From Thermodesulfobacteriota bacterium (lineage in GTDB: Bacteria > Desulfobacterota > Desulfobacteria > Desulfobacterales > RPRI01), in assembly GCA_030836965.1 (NCBI GenBank), contig JAUPLM010000118.1, forward strand, positions 1 through 6,777: a DNA stretch of 6,777 nucleotides, in the 5' to 3' direction. Numbering within the stretch: the stretch's first letter is position 1; each line of letters begins with the position of its first letter. Under the pieces are notes generated by a model. It made no database searches. It had not been told where the DNA came from and was given only the letters and a program-made list of their open reading frames with translations. Positions 1 through 6,570 of this stretch are shown piece by piece. The position numbers and the translations under genes are program-made.

Positions 1-10
1 AAAGTCAACG

Positions 11-207
11 TAGTTAGTTTCCATCCGGAAAAGGCCCTTTTGGGCGATCTCTGTGTCAATCTGCGGGATTTCTTGTGCGAAGTACTATGTGTACGTCTCC
101 GCGCAATCCCTTGATTTTCTTGAGCTTGCCCAAAATTGCCGATTTCCGGATTGGCAACCCGCATGGCCCAATTCTGGTTTCCGTATGGATACTAGTTAGT
201 TTCCATC
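11..207. repeat. 15-bp direct repeat bounding a 182-bp segment
   Basis: TAGTTAGTTTCCATC occurs at 11-25 and again, identical, at 193-207, a period of 182 bp. After the first copy the sequence continues CCGGAA and after the second AGTAA, so similarity fades quickly. The interval is non-coding and hairpin-prone. The 9-bp core TAGTTAGTT also appears inverted at 6628-6636, near the right edge. The arrangement could be the ends of a small dispersed element or the last units of a tandem repeat that begins outside the window. There is no transposase and no clear target-site duplication. Confidence 0.5.
136..157 (+). other. Hairpin in the upstream region
   Basis: TTGCC at 136-140 pairs with GGCAA at 153-157. 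If transcribed, the pairing extends inward through G-U wobbles to a nine-pair stem closing on the four-base loop TCCG. No T tract follows, so it is not a typical terminator. It lies upstream of the exporter promoter and inside the repeat-bounded segment, so it is more likely part of that element than a leader structure of the operon. Confidence 0.35.
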
Positions 208-232
208 AGTAAATGATATATGCTTCAAATGT

Positions 233-260
233 TTGACCTGAAGTTGCTTTGTATTATAAT
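233..260 (+). promoter_or_regulatory. Sigma70-type promoter of the ABC exporter operon
   Basis: The -35 box is TTGACC (233-238, five of six consensus bases) and the -10 box is TATAAT (255-260, perfect), with a 16-bp spacer. Transcription would start near 267. This gives about 66 nt of leader if translation begins at GTG 333, or about 15 nt if it begins at TTG 282. No operator palindrome is evident around it. Confidence 0.7.
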
Positions 261-332
261 AGTGTTACTCAGTCTTCGTAATTGAAAACGAAATTCTTTC
301 CGGTTCGGATCCGGCCGGGTTTGGAATATGAT

Positions 333-2078
333 GTGAAATCGGTTAATTTAATAAAACCATATTTTATCGAAAACCGTATTGCTATAGCCGCCGGTCTCTT
401 ATGCCTCATCGCCGTGGATTTTCTGCAGCTTGTGATCCCGCGCATAATAAAAAGAGCTATCGATGATCTTACGTTGTTCCGGGCAGATCCCGGAAAACTC
501 GCCGTATATGCTCTCTTCATAATAATCATTGCGTTATTAATGTCTTATTTCAGATATTTATGGCGAAAATATCTCATAGGCACATCAAGGATTGTGGAAG
601 AAGGCTTGAGAAACAGGCTGTTTGCCCATATTCAAACCCTTTCTTCATCTTACTTTGACAGAACCAAAACCGGCGATCTCATGGCGCATGCCACAAACGA
701 CATACAGCATGTCAGAATGGCCATAGGGATGGGGATAGTCGCCCTGACTGACGCGGTAATTTTAGGCTCGGCCGCCATAGGTTTCATGGCCTATATCAAT
801 ACAACCCTTACCATGTTTGCCCTGATCCCGATGCCTCTTATTATATTCGGGACAAGGTTTTTCAGCAGGAAGATGCACCGGCTTTACATATCGGTTCAGG
901 AATCTTTTTCGGATCTGACCGAAGCGGTGCGCGAACAGTTTGCGGGAATCCAGATAATAAAGGCCTATGCCCGGGAAAAAGAAGAGAGCCTCAATATTGA
1001 AGCAAAGTCGAAAGATTATATCGACAGGAATATAAGTCTTGTCAGGGTCACCGGTTCTTTTTTCCCGATGATGCTCCTTTTGTCGAATATAAGCCTTGCC
1101 ACAGTGCTTTATCTCGGAGGAAGGCAGACAATATATTCTACAATAACTCCCGGCGATTTTGTGGCCTTCATAAACTATCTTGGTCTTATCACCTGGCCGA
1201 TGATGGCAATGGGGTGGGTTACAAATCTGATCCAGCGGGGGAAAGCATCCCTCGACAGGATAAACAACATTATGGAAACCGCTCCTGAAATTCGCGATAC
1301 CGGCGATTCAAAGAGAATAAAATACATGGCGGGCGAAATAACTTTTGAAGATGTGACGTTTTCTTACAGCCAGGATTCGCCACCTGTCTTATCTGCTGTC
1401 AACGTCAGCATTGACAAGGGAAAAATCCTCGGTATCGCGGGACCTCCGGGAAGCGGGAAAACCACTCTTTTGACTCTTATTCCGAGGCTGTATGATGTTT
1501 CAGGCGGACGGATACTCATTGACGGCGAAGATATCCGCACAATAAACCTTTCCGATATAAGGTCAATGATCTCTTTCATGCCCCAGGAGCCCTTTTTATT
1601 TGCCGGGACAATCCGCGACAATATAACCCTTGGAAACAGAAGCATGGATGATTCCGGACTTGAAAGCCTGCTTTCGAAAGCCTCTCTTTCCGGAACGATA
1701 AAGAATTTTCCGGCAGGTCTCGATACGATCGTGGGAGAAAAGGGCATTATTCTTTCCGGGGGCCAGAGGCAGAGAATCGCCCTTGCAAGATCGCTTCTCT
1801 CCGATTCACCCATATTAATTCTTGATGACCCGGTTAGCCAGGTTGATGTTGAAACCGGCTCTGCAATTATAAGGAATATAAGATCCATGGCGAAAGAAAA
1901 GACGATTATCATAGTTTCGCACCGGCTTTCAGCGCTCTCTTTTGCCGATAAGATAATAGTGATCGACAGGGGCAGGATCACGGAATCGGGAAACCATGCT
2001 TCGCTTATGGAACTCGGGAAGTATTATGCAAAAACATTCGGAATGCAGGCGATAGAAGAGGAAATGAATGCGATTTGA
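333..2078 (+). CDS. ABC exporter half-transporter with degenerate Walker B (heterodimer subunit 1)
   Basis: A fused membrane-plus-ATPase half-transporter of the inner membrane, of the multidrug/lipid exporter class (MdlA/BmrC/TM287-like). The 581-residue product has six predicted membrane segments in its first ~300 residues. The ATPase domain follows, with Walker A GPPGSGKTT (370-378), Q-loop Gln418, signature LSGGQ (474-478), Walker B ILILDD (494-499) and H-loop His530. The catalytic Glu after Walker B is Asp499, as in the degenerate subunit of heterodimeric exporters. Start choice: GTG 333 has GGAA six bases upstream, and the protein then begins MKSVNLIKPYF, as expected for the family. The alternative TTG at 282 adds 17 unremarkable residues and has no ribosome site. 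It overlaps the partner gene by 11 bp. The substrate is unknown; the family call is confident, the start less so. Confidence 0.92.
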   Translation: MKSVNLIKPYFIENRIAIAAGLLCLIAVDFLQLVIPRIIKRAIDDLTLFRADPGKLAVYALFIIIIALLMSYFRYLWRKYLIGTSRIVEEGLRNRLFAHIQTLSSSYFDRTKTGDLMAHATNDIQHVRMAIGMGIVALTDAVILGSAAIGFMAYINTTLTMFALIPMPLIIFGTRFFSRKMHRLYISVQESFSDLTEAVREQFAGIQIIKAYAREKEESLNIEAKSKDYIDRNISLVRVTGSFFPMMLLLSNISLATVLYLGGRQTIYSTITPGDFVAFINYLGLITWPMMAMGWVTNLIQRGKASLDRINNIMETAPEIRDTGDSKRIKYMAGEITFEDVTFSYSQDSPPVLSAVNVSIDKGKILGIAGPPGSGKTTLLTLIPRLYDVSGGRILIDGEDIRTINLSDIRSMISFMPQEPFLFAGTIRDNITLGNRSMDDSGLESLLSKASLSGTIKNFPAGLDTIVGEKGIILSGGQRQRIALARSLLSDSPILILDDPVSQVDVETGSAIIRNIRSMAKEKTIIIVSHRLSALSFADKIIVIDRGRITESGNHASLMELGKYYAKTFGMQAIEEEMNAI

Positions 2079-4098
2079 TTACGGATACGAGGAAGAAAAG
2101 CTGGGCAGAAATTATGACTTTAATCTGCTTAAAAGGCTTTATGTTTTTGGAAAGCCGTACAAGCTTCTTTTTTTCTGGTCCGTTATTCTTGTCTTATCCA
2201 TAACACTGCTCGATCTCTCCCTCCCGTACATAACCAAGATCGCGATAGACCGATACATAGTTCCGCGTGCGGCTCCGCATGAAAATATTCTGAAACCGGA
2301 TGGGAAAAAGACGGGATATTACAGGGCTGACTTAAGTGATCCAGCCGTCCGGAAGCTTCTTTCAGAGCGCGGTATCGTATTTGAAGAGGAGGGCTCTTTT
2401 GCCTTTATCCCGCTCGATGAAATCAGGGAAATGGATAAGAGAGATATTTATATTCTGAGAAAGAATGATTTCAAAGGGGTCGGAATTACCGCTTCAATTC
2501 TTCTTCTTCTTGTAATAGCCGGTTTTTGCCTAAACTTTTTTGAAACCATAGTGATGGAATATGCCGGGCAAAGGATAATGCACGATCTGAGGATGCGCCT
2601 CTTTAACCATATTCAGGCTCTTCCCGTTCCTTTCTTCACCAAAAATCCGACCGGAAGGCTCGTAACGAGAGTTACAAGCGACGTCCAGAATATGCATGAA
2701 TTTTTTACTTCCGTCATCGCCTTTGTTTTCAAAGACGTCTTCCTGCTTGCGGGAATAATGGTTGTGCTTATCAGCATCGACTGGAAACTAACGCTTGCGT
2801 CATTTACGGTCATTCCCTTTGTCATCCTTGCTTCATTCCGTTTTTCGGGCCGGGCAAGGGAGGCCTTCAGAACGCTTAGGGTCAAGATAGCCGAAATAAA
2901 TTCAAAGATCGCCGAAACCATCGGGGGAATCAAGGTAATACAGCTTTTAGGTAAGGAAAATGAAAATTATGACAGATTCGAAAAACTGAATCACGAAAAT
3001 TATATCGCAGGGATGGAACAGATCCGGGTTCTTGCGGTCTTCATGCCGTTAATAGAACTTCTCGGCTCGGCTGCCGTCGCTCTGGTTATCTTTTACGGCG
3101 GAATCAGCGTTATTGATGAAAAAATAACTCTTGGCGCGCTGGTCGCTTTCATATCCTATATGAAAATGTTCTTCAGGCCGATAAGGGATATAGCCGACAA
3201 ATACAATATCCTGCAAAACGCCATGTCATCTGCCGAAAGAATATTTATCATCCTGGATACTAAGGATACGAATGATACCAGGGATATAAATGACACAAAA
3301 GATACAATCGACACAAAAGATATAAATGGCGGGGAAACGGGATCTTCCGTATTATTAAACGACCGGCTGAAATTCGATACAATAAAAAGTGTCGAATTCA
3401 GGAATGTTTCATTCTGCTACGTTCCGGGAGAAGAGGTGCTTTCAAATATATCGTTTGAGATGAAGGCCGGTGAAAAAATCGCTATAGTCGGACCGACCGG
3501 AACCGGTAAAACAACTCTTCTTAATCTGCTGACAAGATTTTATGAACCTTCATCGGGACGGATTCTTATAAACGGAACCGGCATAAAAGAAATTTCCCCG
3601 TCTTTTCTCAGATCGAAAATGGCGATAGTCATGCAGGATTCCTTTTTGTTTTCGGGGACTGTGCGTGAGAATATAGCCAGGGGAAAGAGCGGCATCACAG
3701 ACACGGAGATAGATCGGATTATGGATCTTTCGAATTGCAGGGAGATAATCGACAGACTCCCTCAGGGTCTTGATACCGTATTATCCGAAGGAGGAAAATC
3801 GATTTCAAGCGGGGAGCGTCAGCTCATATCGATAGCAAGAGCTTTCGCCCGAGATCCTGAAATCATAATGCTTGATGAAGCTACATCCTATGTCGACTCG
3901 GAAACGGAGCGTCAGATCGAAACCGCGTTGAACAATCTCATGGAAGGCAGAACGTCAATTATTATTGCACACCGCCTTATGACCGCCCAAAGGGCAGACA
4001 GGGTAATCGTATTAAATAAAGGAAAGTTGATAGAATCGGGAACCCATGAAGAGCTCATGAGGTTGAAGGGATTTTATTACAGGCTGAACAACATATGA
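2068..4098 (+). CDS. ABC exporter half-transporter with catalytic Glu and TM1-TM2 insert (heterodimer subunit 2)
   Basis: The partner half-transporter, 676 residues, MdlB/BmrD/TM288-like. TM1 (about 33-56) and TM2 (about 138-160) are separated by about 75 mostly polar residues, where subunit 1 has only a short loop; this part should lie outside the inner membrane. The remaining membrane segments run to about residue 390, followed by an Asp-Thr repeat linker (397-420). The ATPase has Walker A GPTGTGKTT (475-483), Q-loop Gln523, altered signature ISSGERQ (579-585), Walker B IIMLDE with catalytic Glu604, and H-loop His635. Its altered signature would face the Asp-bearing site of subunit 1, while its own Glu site faces that subunit's LSGGQ. 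The ATG overlaps the upstream stop by 11 bp and follows AGAGG at six bases, so the two are translationally coupled. The substrate cannot be read from the sequence. Confidence 0.93.
   Translation: MRFDYGYEEEKLGRNYDFNLLKRLYVFGKPYKLLFFWSVILVLSITLLDLSLPYITKIAIDRYIVPRAAPHENILKPDGKKTGYYRADLSDPAVRKLLSERGIVFEEEGSFAFIPLDEIREMDKRDIYILRKNDFKGVGITASILLLLVIAGFCLNFFETIVMEYAGQRIMHDLRMRLFNHIQALPVPFFTKNPTGRLVTRVTSDVQNMHEFFTSVIAFVFKDVFLLAGIMVVLISIDWKLTLASFTVIPFVILASFRFSGRAREAFRTLRVKIAEINSKIAETIGGIKVIQLLGKENENYDRFEKLNHENYIAGMEQIRVLAVFMPLIELLGSAAVALVIFYGGISVIDEKITLGALVAFISYMKMFFRPIRDIADKYNILQNAMSSAERIFIILDTKDTNDTRDINDTKDTIDTKDINGGETGSSVLLNDRLKFDTIKSVEFRNVSFCYVPGEEVLSNISFEMKAGEKIAIVGPTGTGKTTLLNLLTRFYEPSSGRILINGTGIKEISPSFLRSKMAIVMQDSFLFSGTVRENIARGKSGITDTEIDRIMDLSNCREIIDRLPQGLDTVLSEGGKSISSGERQLISIARAFARDPEIIMLDEATSYVDSETERQIETALNNLMEGRTSIIIAHRLMTAQRADRVIVLNKGKLIESGTHEELMRLKGFYYRLNNI
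3256..3327 (+). repeat. Eight tandem 9-bp repeats encoding an Asp-Thr-x linker
   Basis: Eight in-frame 9-bp units of the form GAYAYNANN encode D-[T/I]-x triplets, residues 397-420 of the second exporter subunit: DTK, DTN, DTR, DIN, DTK, DTI, DTK, DIN. Units 4 and 8 (GATATAAAT) are identical, as are units 5 and 7 (GACACAAAA). The array sits just between the end of the last transmembrane helix extension and the ATPase domain, a place where family members normally have a short linker. Copy-number change by slippage would alter linker length without shifting the frame. Confidence 0.85.
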
Positions 4099-4126
4099 CG
4101 GTTTTGTAAAAAATCATTAAAATATA

Positions 4127-4175
4127 AGGCCTTTGCAAAACATCCGGTTTAAGTTCTGCAAAGGCCTCTTTTTAT
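4127..4175. terminator. Bidirectional rho-independent terminator
   Basis: AGGCCTTTGCA (4127-4137) and TGCAAAGGCCT (4157-4167) form a perfect 11-bp stem with a 19-nt loop. On plus, CTTTTTAT follows directly, ending the exporter operon 28 bases after its stop codon. On minus, the stem lies 25 bases beyond the HU stop and is followed by a looser T-rich stretch (TTATATTTTAAT). One hairpin therefore probably ends both convergent transcripts, more efficiently on plus. Confidence 0.85.
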
Positions 4176-4191
4176 AATTACGGACTAAGAA

Positions 4192-4461
4192 TCAGCCTAT
4201 GGCATCTTTTAATGCTTTTGCAGCAGAAAATTTTGCCGCTTTTCTTTTTTCGATCTTGATTTCCGCCCCTGTCTGGGGATTTCTTCCGGTTCTTGCTTTT
4301 CTTTCTTTTACCTTGAAGGTGCCGAATCCGGCAAGCTTGACCTCATCTCCTTTTTTCAAGGCGGCCGTCATGCCGTCAAATATGCAATCAACAACTTCCT
4401 TTGCCTGTTTTGCCGTACCTACAATTCCTGCAACTTCAGTAACTAAATCAGCTTTGTTCAT
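4192..4461 (-). CDS. HU-family DNA-binding protein
   Basis: A small basic nucleoid protein of 89 residues, the usual length of HU, acting as a dimer that bends DNA and helps compact the chromosome. It starts MNKADLV, as HU proteins do. The GFGTF turn is at 45-49 and the DNA-binding arm RKARTGRNPQTG follows, with Pro62 at the arm tip where the family intercalates into DNA. The C-terminus is the usual alanine/lysine-rich helix. The ATG is preceded by AAGGGG (4468-4473) at six bases, a strong ribosome site. It has its own promoter and a shared terminator, so it is probably monocistronic. IHF subunits are related, but the HU-like length and arm sequence favour HU. The gene symbol is left blank because HU paralogues cannot be told apart here. 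Confidence 0.95.
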   Translation of the reverse strand: MNKADLVTEVAGIVGTAKQAKEVVDCIFDGMTAALKKGDEVKLAGFGTFKVKERKARTGRNPQTGAEIKIEKRKAAKFSAAKALKDAIG

Positions 4462-4543
4462 ATTTTTCCCCTTTTCAAAGTTTTTTAAAAGAATACAGAG
4501 TTATGAATATTTATATCTCTTACATGCGTCCGACTTTTTTTCA

Positions 4544-4572
4544 TATATACTTTTTCCGGGCCGTTAAGTCAA
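4544..4572 (-). promoter_or_regulatory. Sigma70-type promoter of the HU gene
   Basis: Reading the minus strand, TTGACT (4572-4567, five of six consensus) is followed after exactly 17 bp by TATATA (4549-4544, four of six). Transcription would start near 4537, giving a leader of about 75 nt that ends in the AAGGGG ribosome site. The promoter lies in the gap behind the methyltransferase gene. No strong terminator is visible after that gene, so some read-through into HU is also possible. Confidence 0.6.
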
Positions 4573-4625
4573 ATGTTTTGGGATTTTACAGCAGAAGATA
4601 CCATTCCCGGCCATGAACCGGAGCC

Positions 4626-5342
4626 TCACGCGGCTTTTTTTCTCAGATACAGAACAACGCTTTTTCCGAAAAAAGGATTAAACATCCAATCAAGAAAGCG
4701 TGTAATCTTAGGCTTTTTCATAAGGTCCCAGACCAGAAAACGGTGATAAAGATTTACTATACTGATGTCGTTTTTTGCCGGACCCATAAGGCATTTAATC
4801 CACCAGTACGGGGTATGAAGGCTGTGGGCAAAGTGTGAAGCCCAGAGTTTCGCCCCCGCGGCTTCAAGCATACGTATAAGCTCGTTTTTCTTATATATGC
4901 GGATATGCCCACCTTTTGTATTATGGTATTCGCAGGAAAGAGCCCAGCATATTTTTTCAGGCATATATCTCGGGACACTCACAACAAGGTTGCTGCCGGG
5001 TTTCAGTACCCTCATAATCTCATAGACGGCATTTTTATGGTCGGGTATGTGCTCTAGAACCTCGGAGCATATGACAAGATCAAATGAGGCGTTTTTAAAA
5101 GGGAGGTTGTTCACATCGGCAGCAGAAAGGGCCCAGACCCCTCCGCCGTGCTCACCGACATTTTCATGGAAATGGAGTTTTCCTCTTGCCTCCACCATAT
5201 CATTAAAATTCAGATCCGCCCCGACTGCCGTGATACCCTCAAGCCGGAAAGCCTCACAGACATGGCGTCCCGACCCGCAGCCTATGTCAAGTATTTTAGC
5301 GCCCGGCTTAACGGAAAGCCTTTTAAACTCCACGGTAATCAA
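4626..5342 (-). CDS. Class I SAM-dependent methyltransferase
   Basis: A cytoplasmic methyltransferase of 238 residues with a Rossmann fold of the Methyltransf_11 type. Motif I is ILDIGCGSG (17-25), which binds S-adenosylmethionine. Asp43 in GADLN is the expected acidic residue for the SAM ribose. SFDLVICSEVLEHIPD (86-101) is the motif IV region and RVLKPGS (111-117) the following turn. The rest (about 125-238) is less conserved and may bind the acceptor: it carries CEYHNTKGGHIRIY and an aromatic stretch TPYWWIK. The start is a TTG. The homologous-looking MITVEF opening and the AGAGAGG sequence six bases upstream favour it over GTG at 5333. The gene overlaps the glycosyltransferase by 20 bp, so the two are probably co-translated and act in one pathway. 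The methyl acceptor is unknown; a glycan or glycolipid is a guess from context. Confidence 0.88.
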   Translation of the reverse strand: MITVEFKRLSVKPGAKILDIGCGSGRHVCEAFRLEGITAVGADLNFNDMVEARGKLHFHENVGEHGGGVWALSAADVNNLPFKNASFDLVICSEVLEHIPDHKNAVYEIMRVLKPGSNLVVSVPRYMPEKICWALSCEYHNTKGGHIRIYKKNELIRMLEAAGAKLWASHFAHSLHTPYWWIKCLMGPAKNDISIVNLYHRFLVWDLMKKPKITRFLDWMFNPFFGKSVVLYLRKKAA

Positions 5343-6570
5343 GAATTACCTCTCTGTACGCTTCAATCGTTTTTTCCGCGGCTCTTTTCCAGGTGAAATT
5401 ATCCTGCACTCTTTTATATCCGGCGCGGCCGAGCTTATCCGCCAATCCGGGGTTGTCGAGAAGAGTTTGGATTGCTCCCGCCAGTAAAAGATGATCGGCT
5501 GGAGGAACAAGTATGCCGGCATCTCCCACTACCTCCGGAAGAGCTCCACCTGTAGTGCTTATAACCGGAACACCGCACGCCATAGCCTCTCCGGCGGGTA
5601 GGCCGAATCCTTCATAAACGGAAGGGACAACCGCCATTGCCGCCCTCGCGTACTGCCGTACAAATTCACCGTCGCCTATCCGGCCGGTAAAAGTAACCAG
5701 GTGTCCGAGCCCGAGAGTCTTTATGAGTTTTACCACAGCGCCGTTTTTCTTCGGTGTCCCGACAACAATGAGCCTCACCTTGCGGGTTTTTGATATCTCG
5801 GCAAGAGCCTGAAGCAGATAGAAAAGCCCTTTTAACGGGGTATCGGCGCTGTTTGTAACGATAATTCTTCCCGTTTCCCTCTCAATCCCGGAAACCGGAT
5901 GGAATATATCAGTATTGATGCCGTTCGGGACAATCCTGAACCTGTTTCGCGGTATATCAAATTCTCTGCTGATATCGTTTCCGGCGCATTCCGATACGGT
6001 AATTATACGGGAAAATCTCCTTGCAACCCTTTTCTGCATTCCTATGAAAGAATACCAGCGCATCTGTTTTGCTTTTTTCCATAAGGATGAGAGGGTGGAA
6101 ATTGATATATCCCTGTCAATTGTAACAGGATGATGAATGGTTGCGGTTGTCGGAATTTTCCTGCTTATGGCCCAGATTCCGTATGAAAGAGACTGGTTGT
6201 CATGCACTATGTCATAATTATTTAATTTGTTTTTTAAAAAATTGCAGGCCCTTACACCAAACGTAAAGGGTTCGGGAAAACCCATTGTCGAAACGCCAAG
6301 CCATTCATAAAGGTTAACAGGGTCTGAAAGTTCTTTTAAAGACGGGACTCTGAAGGGATCTTTTTCATTATACAGGTCAAGACACGGAATATGGTGAACC
6401 GGGATATCCCTGTCGATAAGCGGGTCGGGAGGCCCCGATACGACTTCAACATGATGCCCCAGGTCTTTTAAGGCTCGGCTGAGGTTTTTAAGATATACAC
6501 CCTGTCCTCCGCAATGGGGATTACTCCTGTAGCTTAAAAGACATATTCTTAATTTTTCCGGTTCTTTCAT
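5323..6570 (-). CDS. Glycosyltransferase family 4 (GT-B fold)
   Basis: A 415-residue GT-B glycosyltransferase that would transfer a sugar from a nucleotide-sugar donor with retention of configuration. The N-terminal acceptor domain opens with LRICLLSYRSNPHCGGQGVY, whose GGQG loop (21-24) is the family's glycine-rich turn, and has His146-His147 in TIHHPV. The C-terminal donor domain contains VPNGINTDIF (214-223), TPLKGL (244-249), and the EGFGLPAGEA segment (320-329) with the paired glutamates of the GT4 nucleotide-sugar site. The usual Arg of the GR...KG motif is replaced by VTNSADTPLKG. No signal peptide or membrane segment is seen, so it probably acts at the cytoplasmic membrane face. It begins at ATG 6570 with only a weak ribosome site (AGGTC ten bases upstream). 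It is the first gene of a two-gene operon with the overlapping methyltransferase. Donor and acceptor are unknown. Confidence 0.92.
   Translation of the reverse strand: MKEPEKLRICLLSYRSNPHCGGQGVYLKNLSRALKDLGHHVEVVSGPPDPLIDRDIPVHHIPCLDLYNEKDPFRVPSLKELSDPVNLYEWLGVSTMGFPEPFTFGVRACNFLKNKLNNYDIVHDNQSLSYGIWAISRKIPTTATIHHPVTIDRDISISTLSSLWKKAKQMRWYSFIGMQKRVARRFSRIITVSECAGNDISREFDIPRNRFRIVPNGINTDIFHPVSGIERETGRIIVTNSADTPLKGLFYLLQALAEISKTRKVRLIVVGTPKKNGAVVKLIKTLGLGHLVTFTGRIGDGEFVRQYARAAMAVVPSVYEGFGLPAGEAMACGVPVISTTGGALPEVVGDAGILVPPADHLLLAGAIQTLLDNPGLADKLGRAGYKRVQDNFTWKRAAEKTIEAYREVILDYRGV
5349..5355 (-). promoter_or_regulatory. Ribosome binding site deciding the methyltransferase TTG start
   Basis: On the minus strand AGAGAGG lies six bases before TTG 5342, ideal spacing. 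The competing GTG at 5333 would be 15 bases away from it. The site sits inside the end of the glycosyltransferase gene, as expected for coupled translation. Confidence 0.65.

Larger units (their letters stand above)
1..332. other. Non-coding, repeat-bearing region upstream of the exporter operon
   Basis: No convincing gene lies here. The stretch holds a 15-bp direct repeat, a hairpin and, at its right end, the promoter and short leader of the exporter operon. Several frames stay open for 30 to 55 codons on both strands. On plus, codons 1-111 read through to a TGA, and a neighbouring frame continues open to a TAG near 198. On minus, an ATG at 164 stays open to the window edge. None shows a recognisable domain, and simultaneous openness on both strands suggests sequence poor in stops rather than a gene. 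It could be a dispersed non-coding repeat or a decayed coding remnant; the sequence alone does not decide. Confidence 0.5.

Noticed and set aside
11..207. CRISPR-like array
   Set aside because: Only two short copies 182 bp apart, with no regular spacers and no cas genes.
282..332. Upstream TTG start adding 17 residues to the first exporter subunit
   Set aside because: No Shine-Dalgarno sequence, a TAA directly before it, and extra residues unlike exporter N-termini; GTG 333 is preferred but not proven.
269..529. Possible small gene on minus covering the start of the exporter operon
   Set aside because: Overlaps the exporter promoter and the first coding segment, and has no recognisable features.
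1364..1981. Open frame on the minus strand of 205 codons inside the first exporter gene
   Set aside because: It lies wholly antisense to the conserved ATPase domain and its translation shows no family motif; it mirrors the codon pattern of the real gene.
2613..2933. Open frame of 106 codons on minus inside the second exporter gene
   Set aside because: Antisense to a conserved membrane domain, with no domain or convincing ribosome site.
4199..4567. Open frame of 122 codons on plus across the HU gene and its promoter
   Set aside because: It is the complement of HU, an unmistakable gene, and extends through its promoter.
4580..4625. Terminator after the methyltransferase gene
   Set aside because: Only a 4-bp CCGG stem with a 7-base loop and no T tract is present, too weak to call.
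5047..5487. Open frame of 146 codons on plus across the methyltransferase/glycosyltransferase junction
   Set aside because: Antisense to two clear genes, with a low-quality composition rich in Ser, Pro and Arg.
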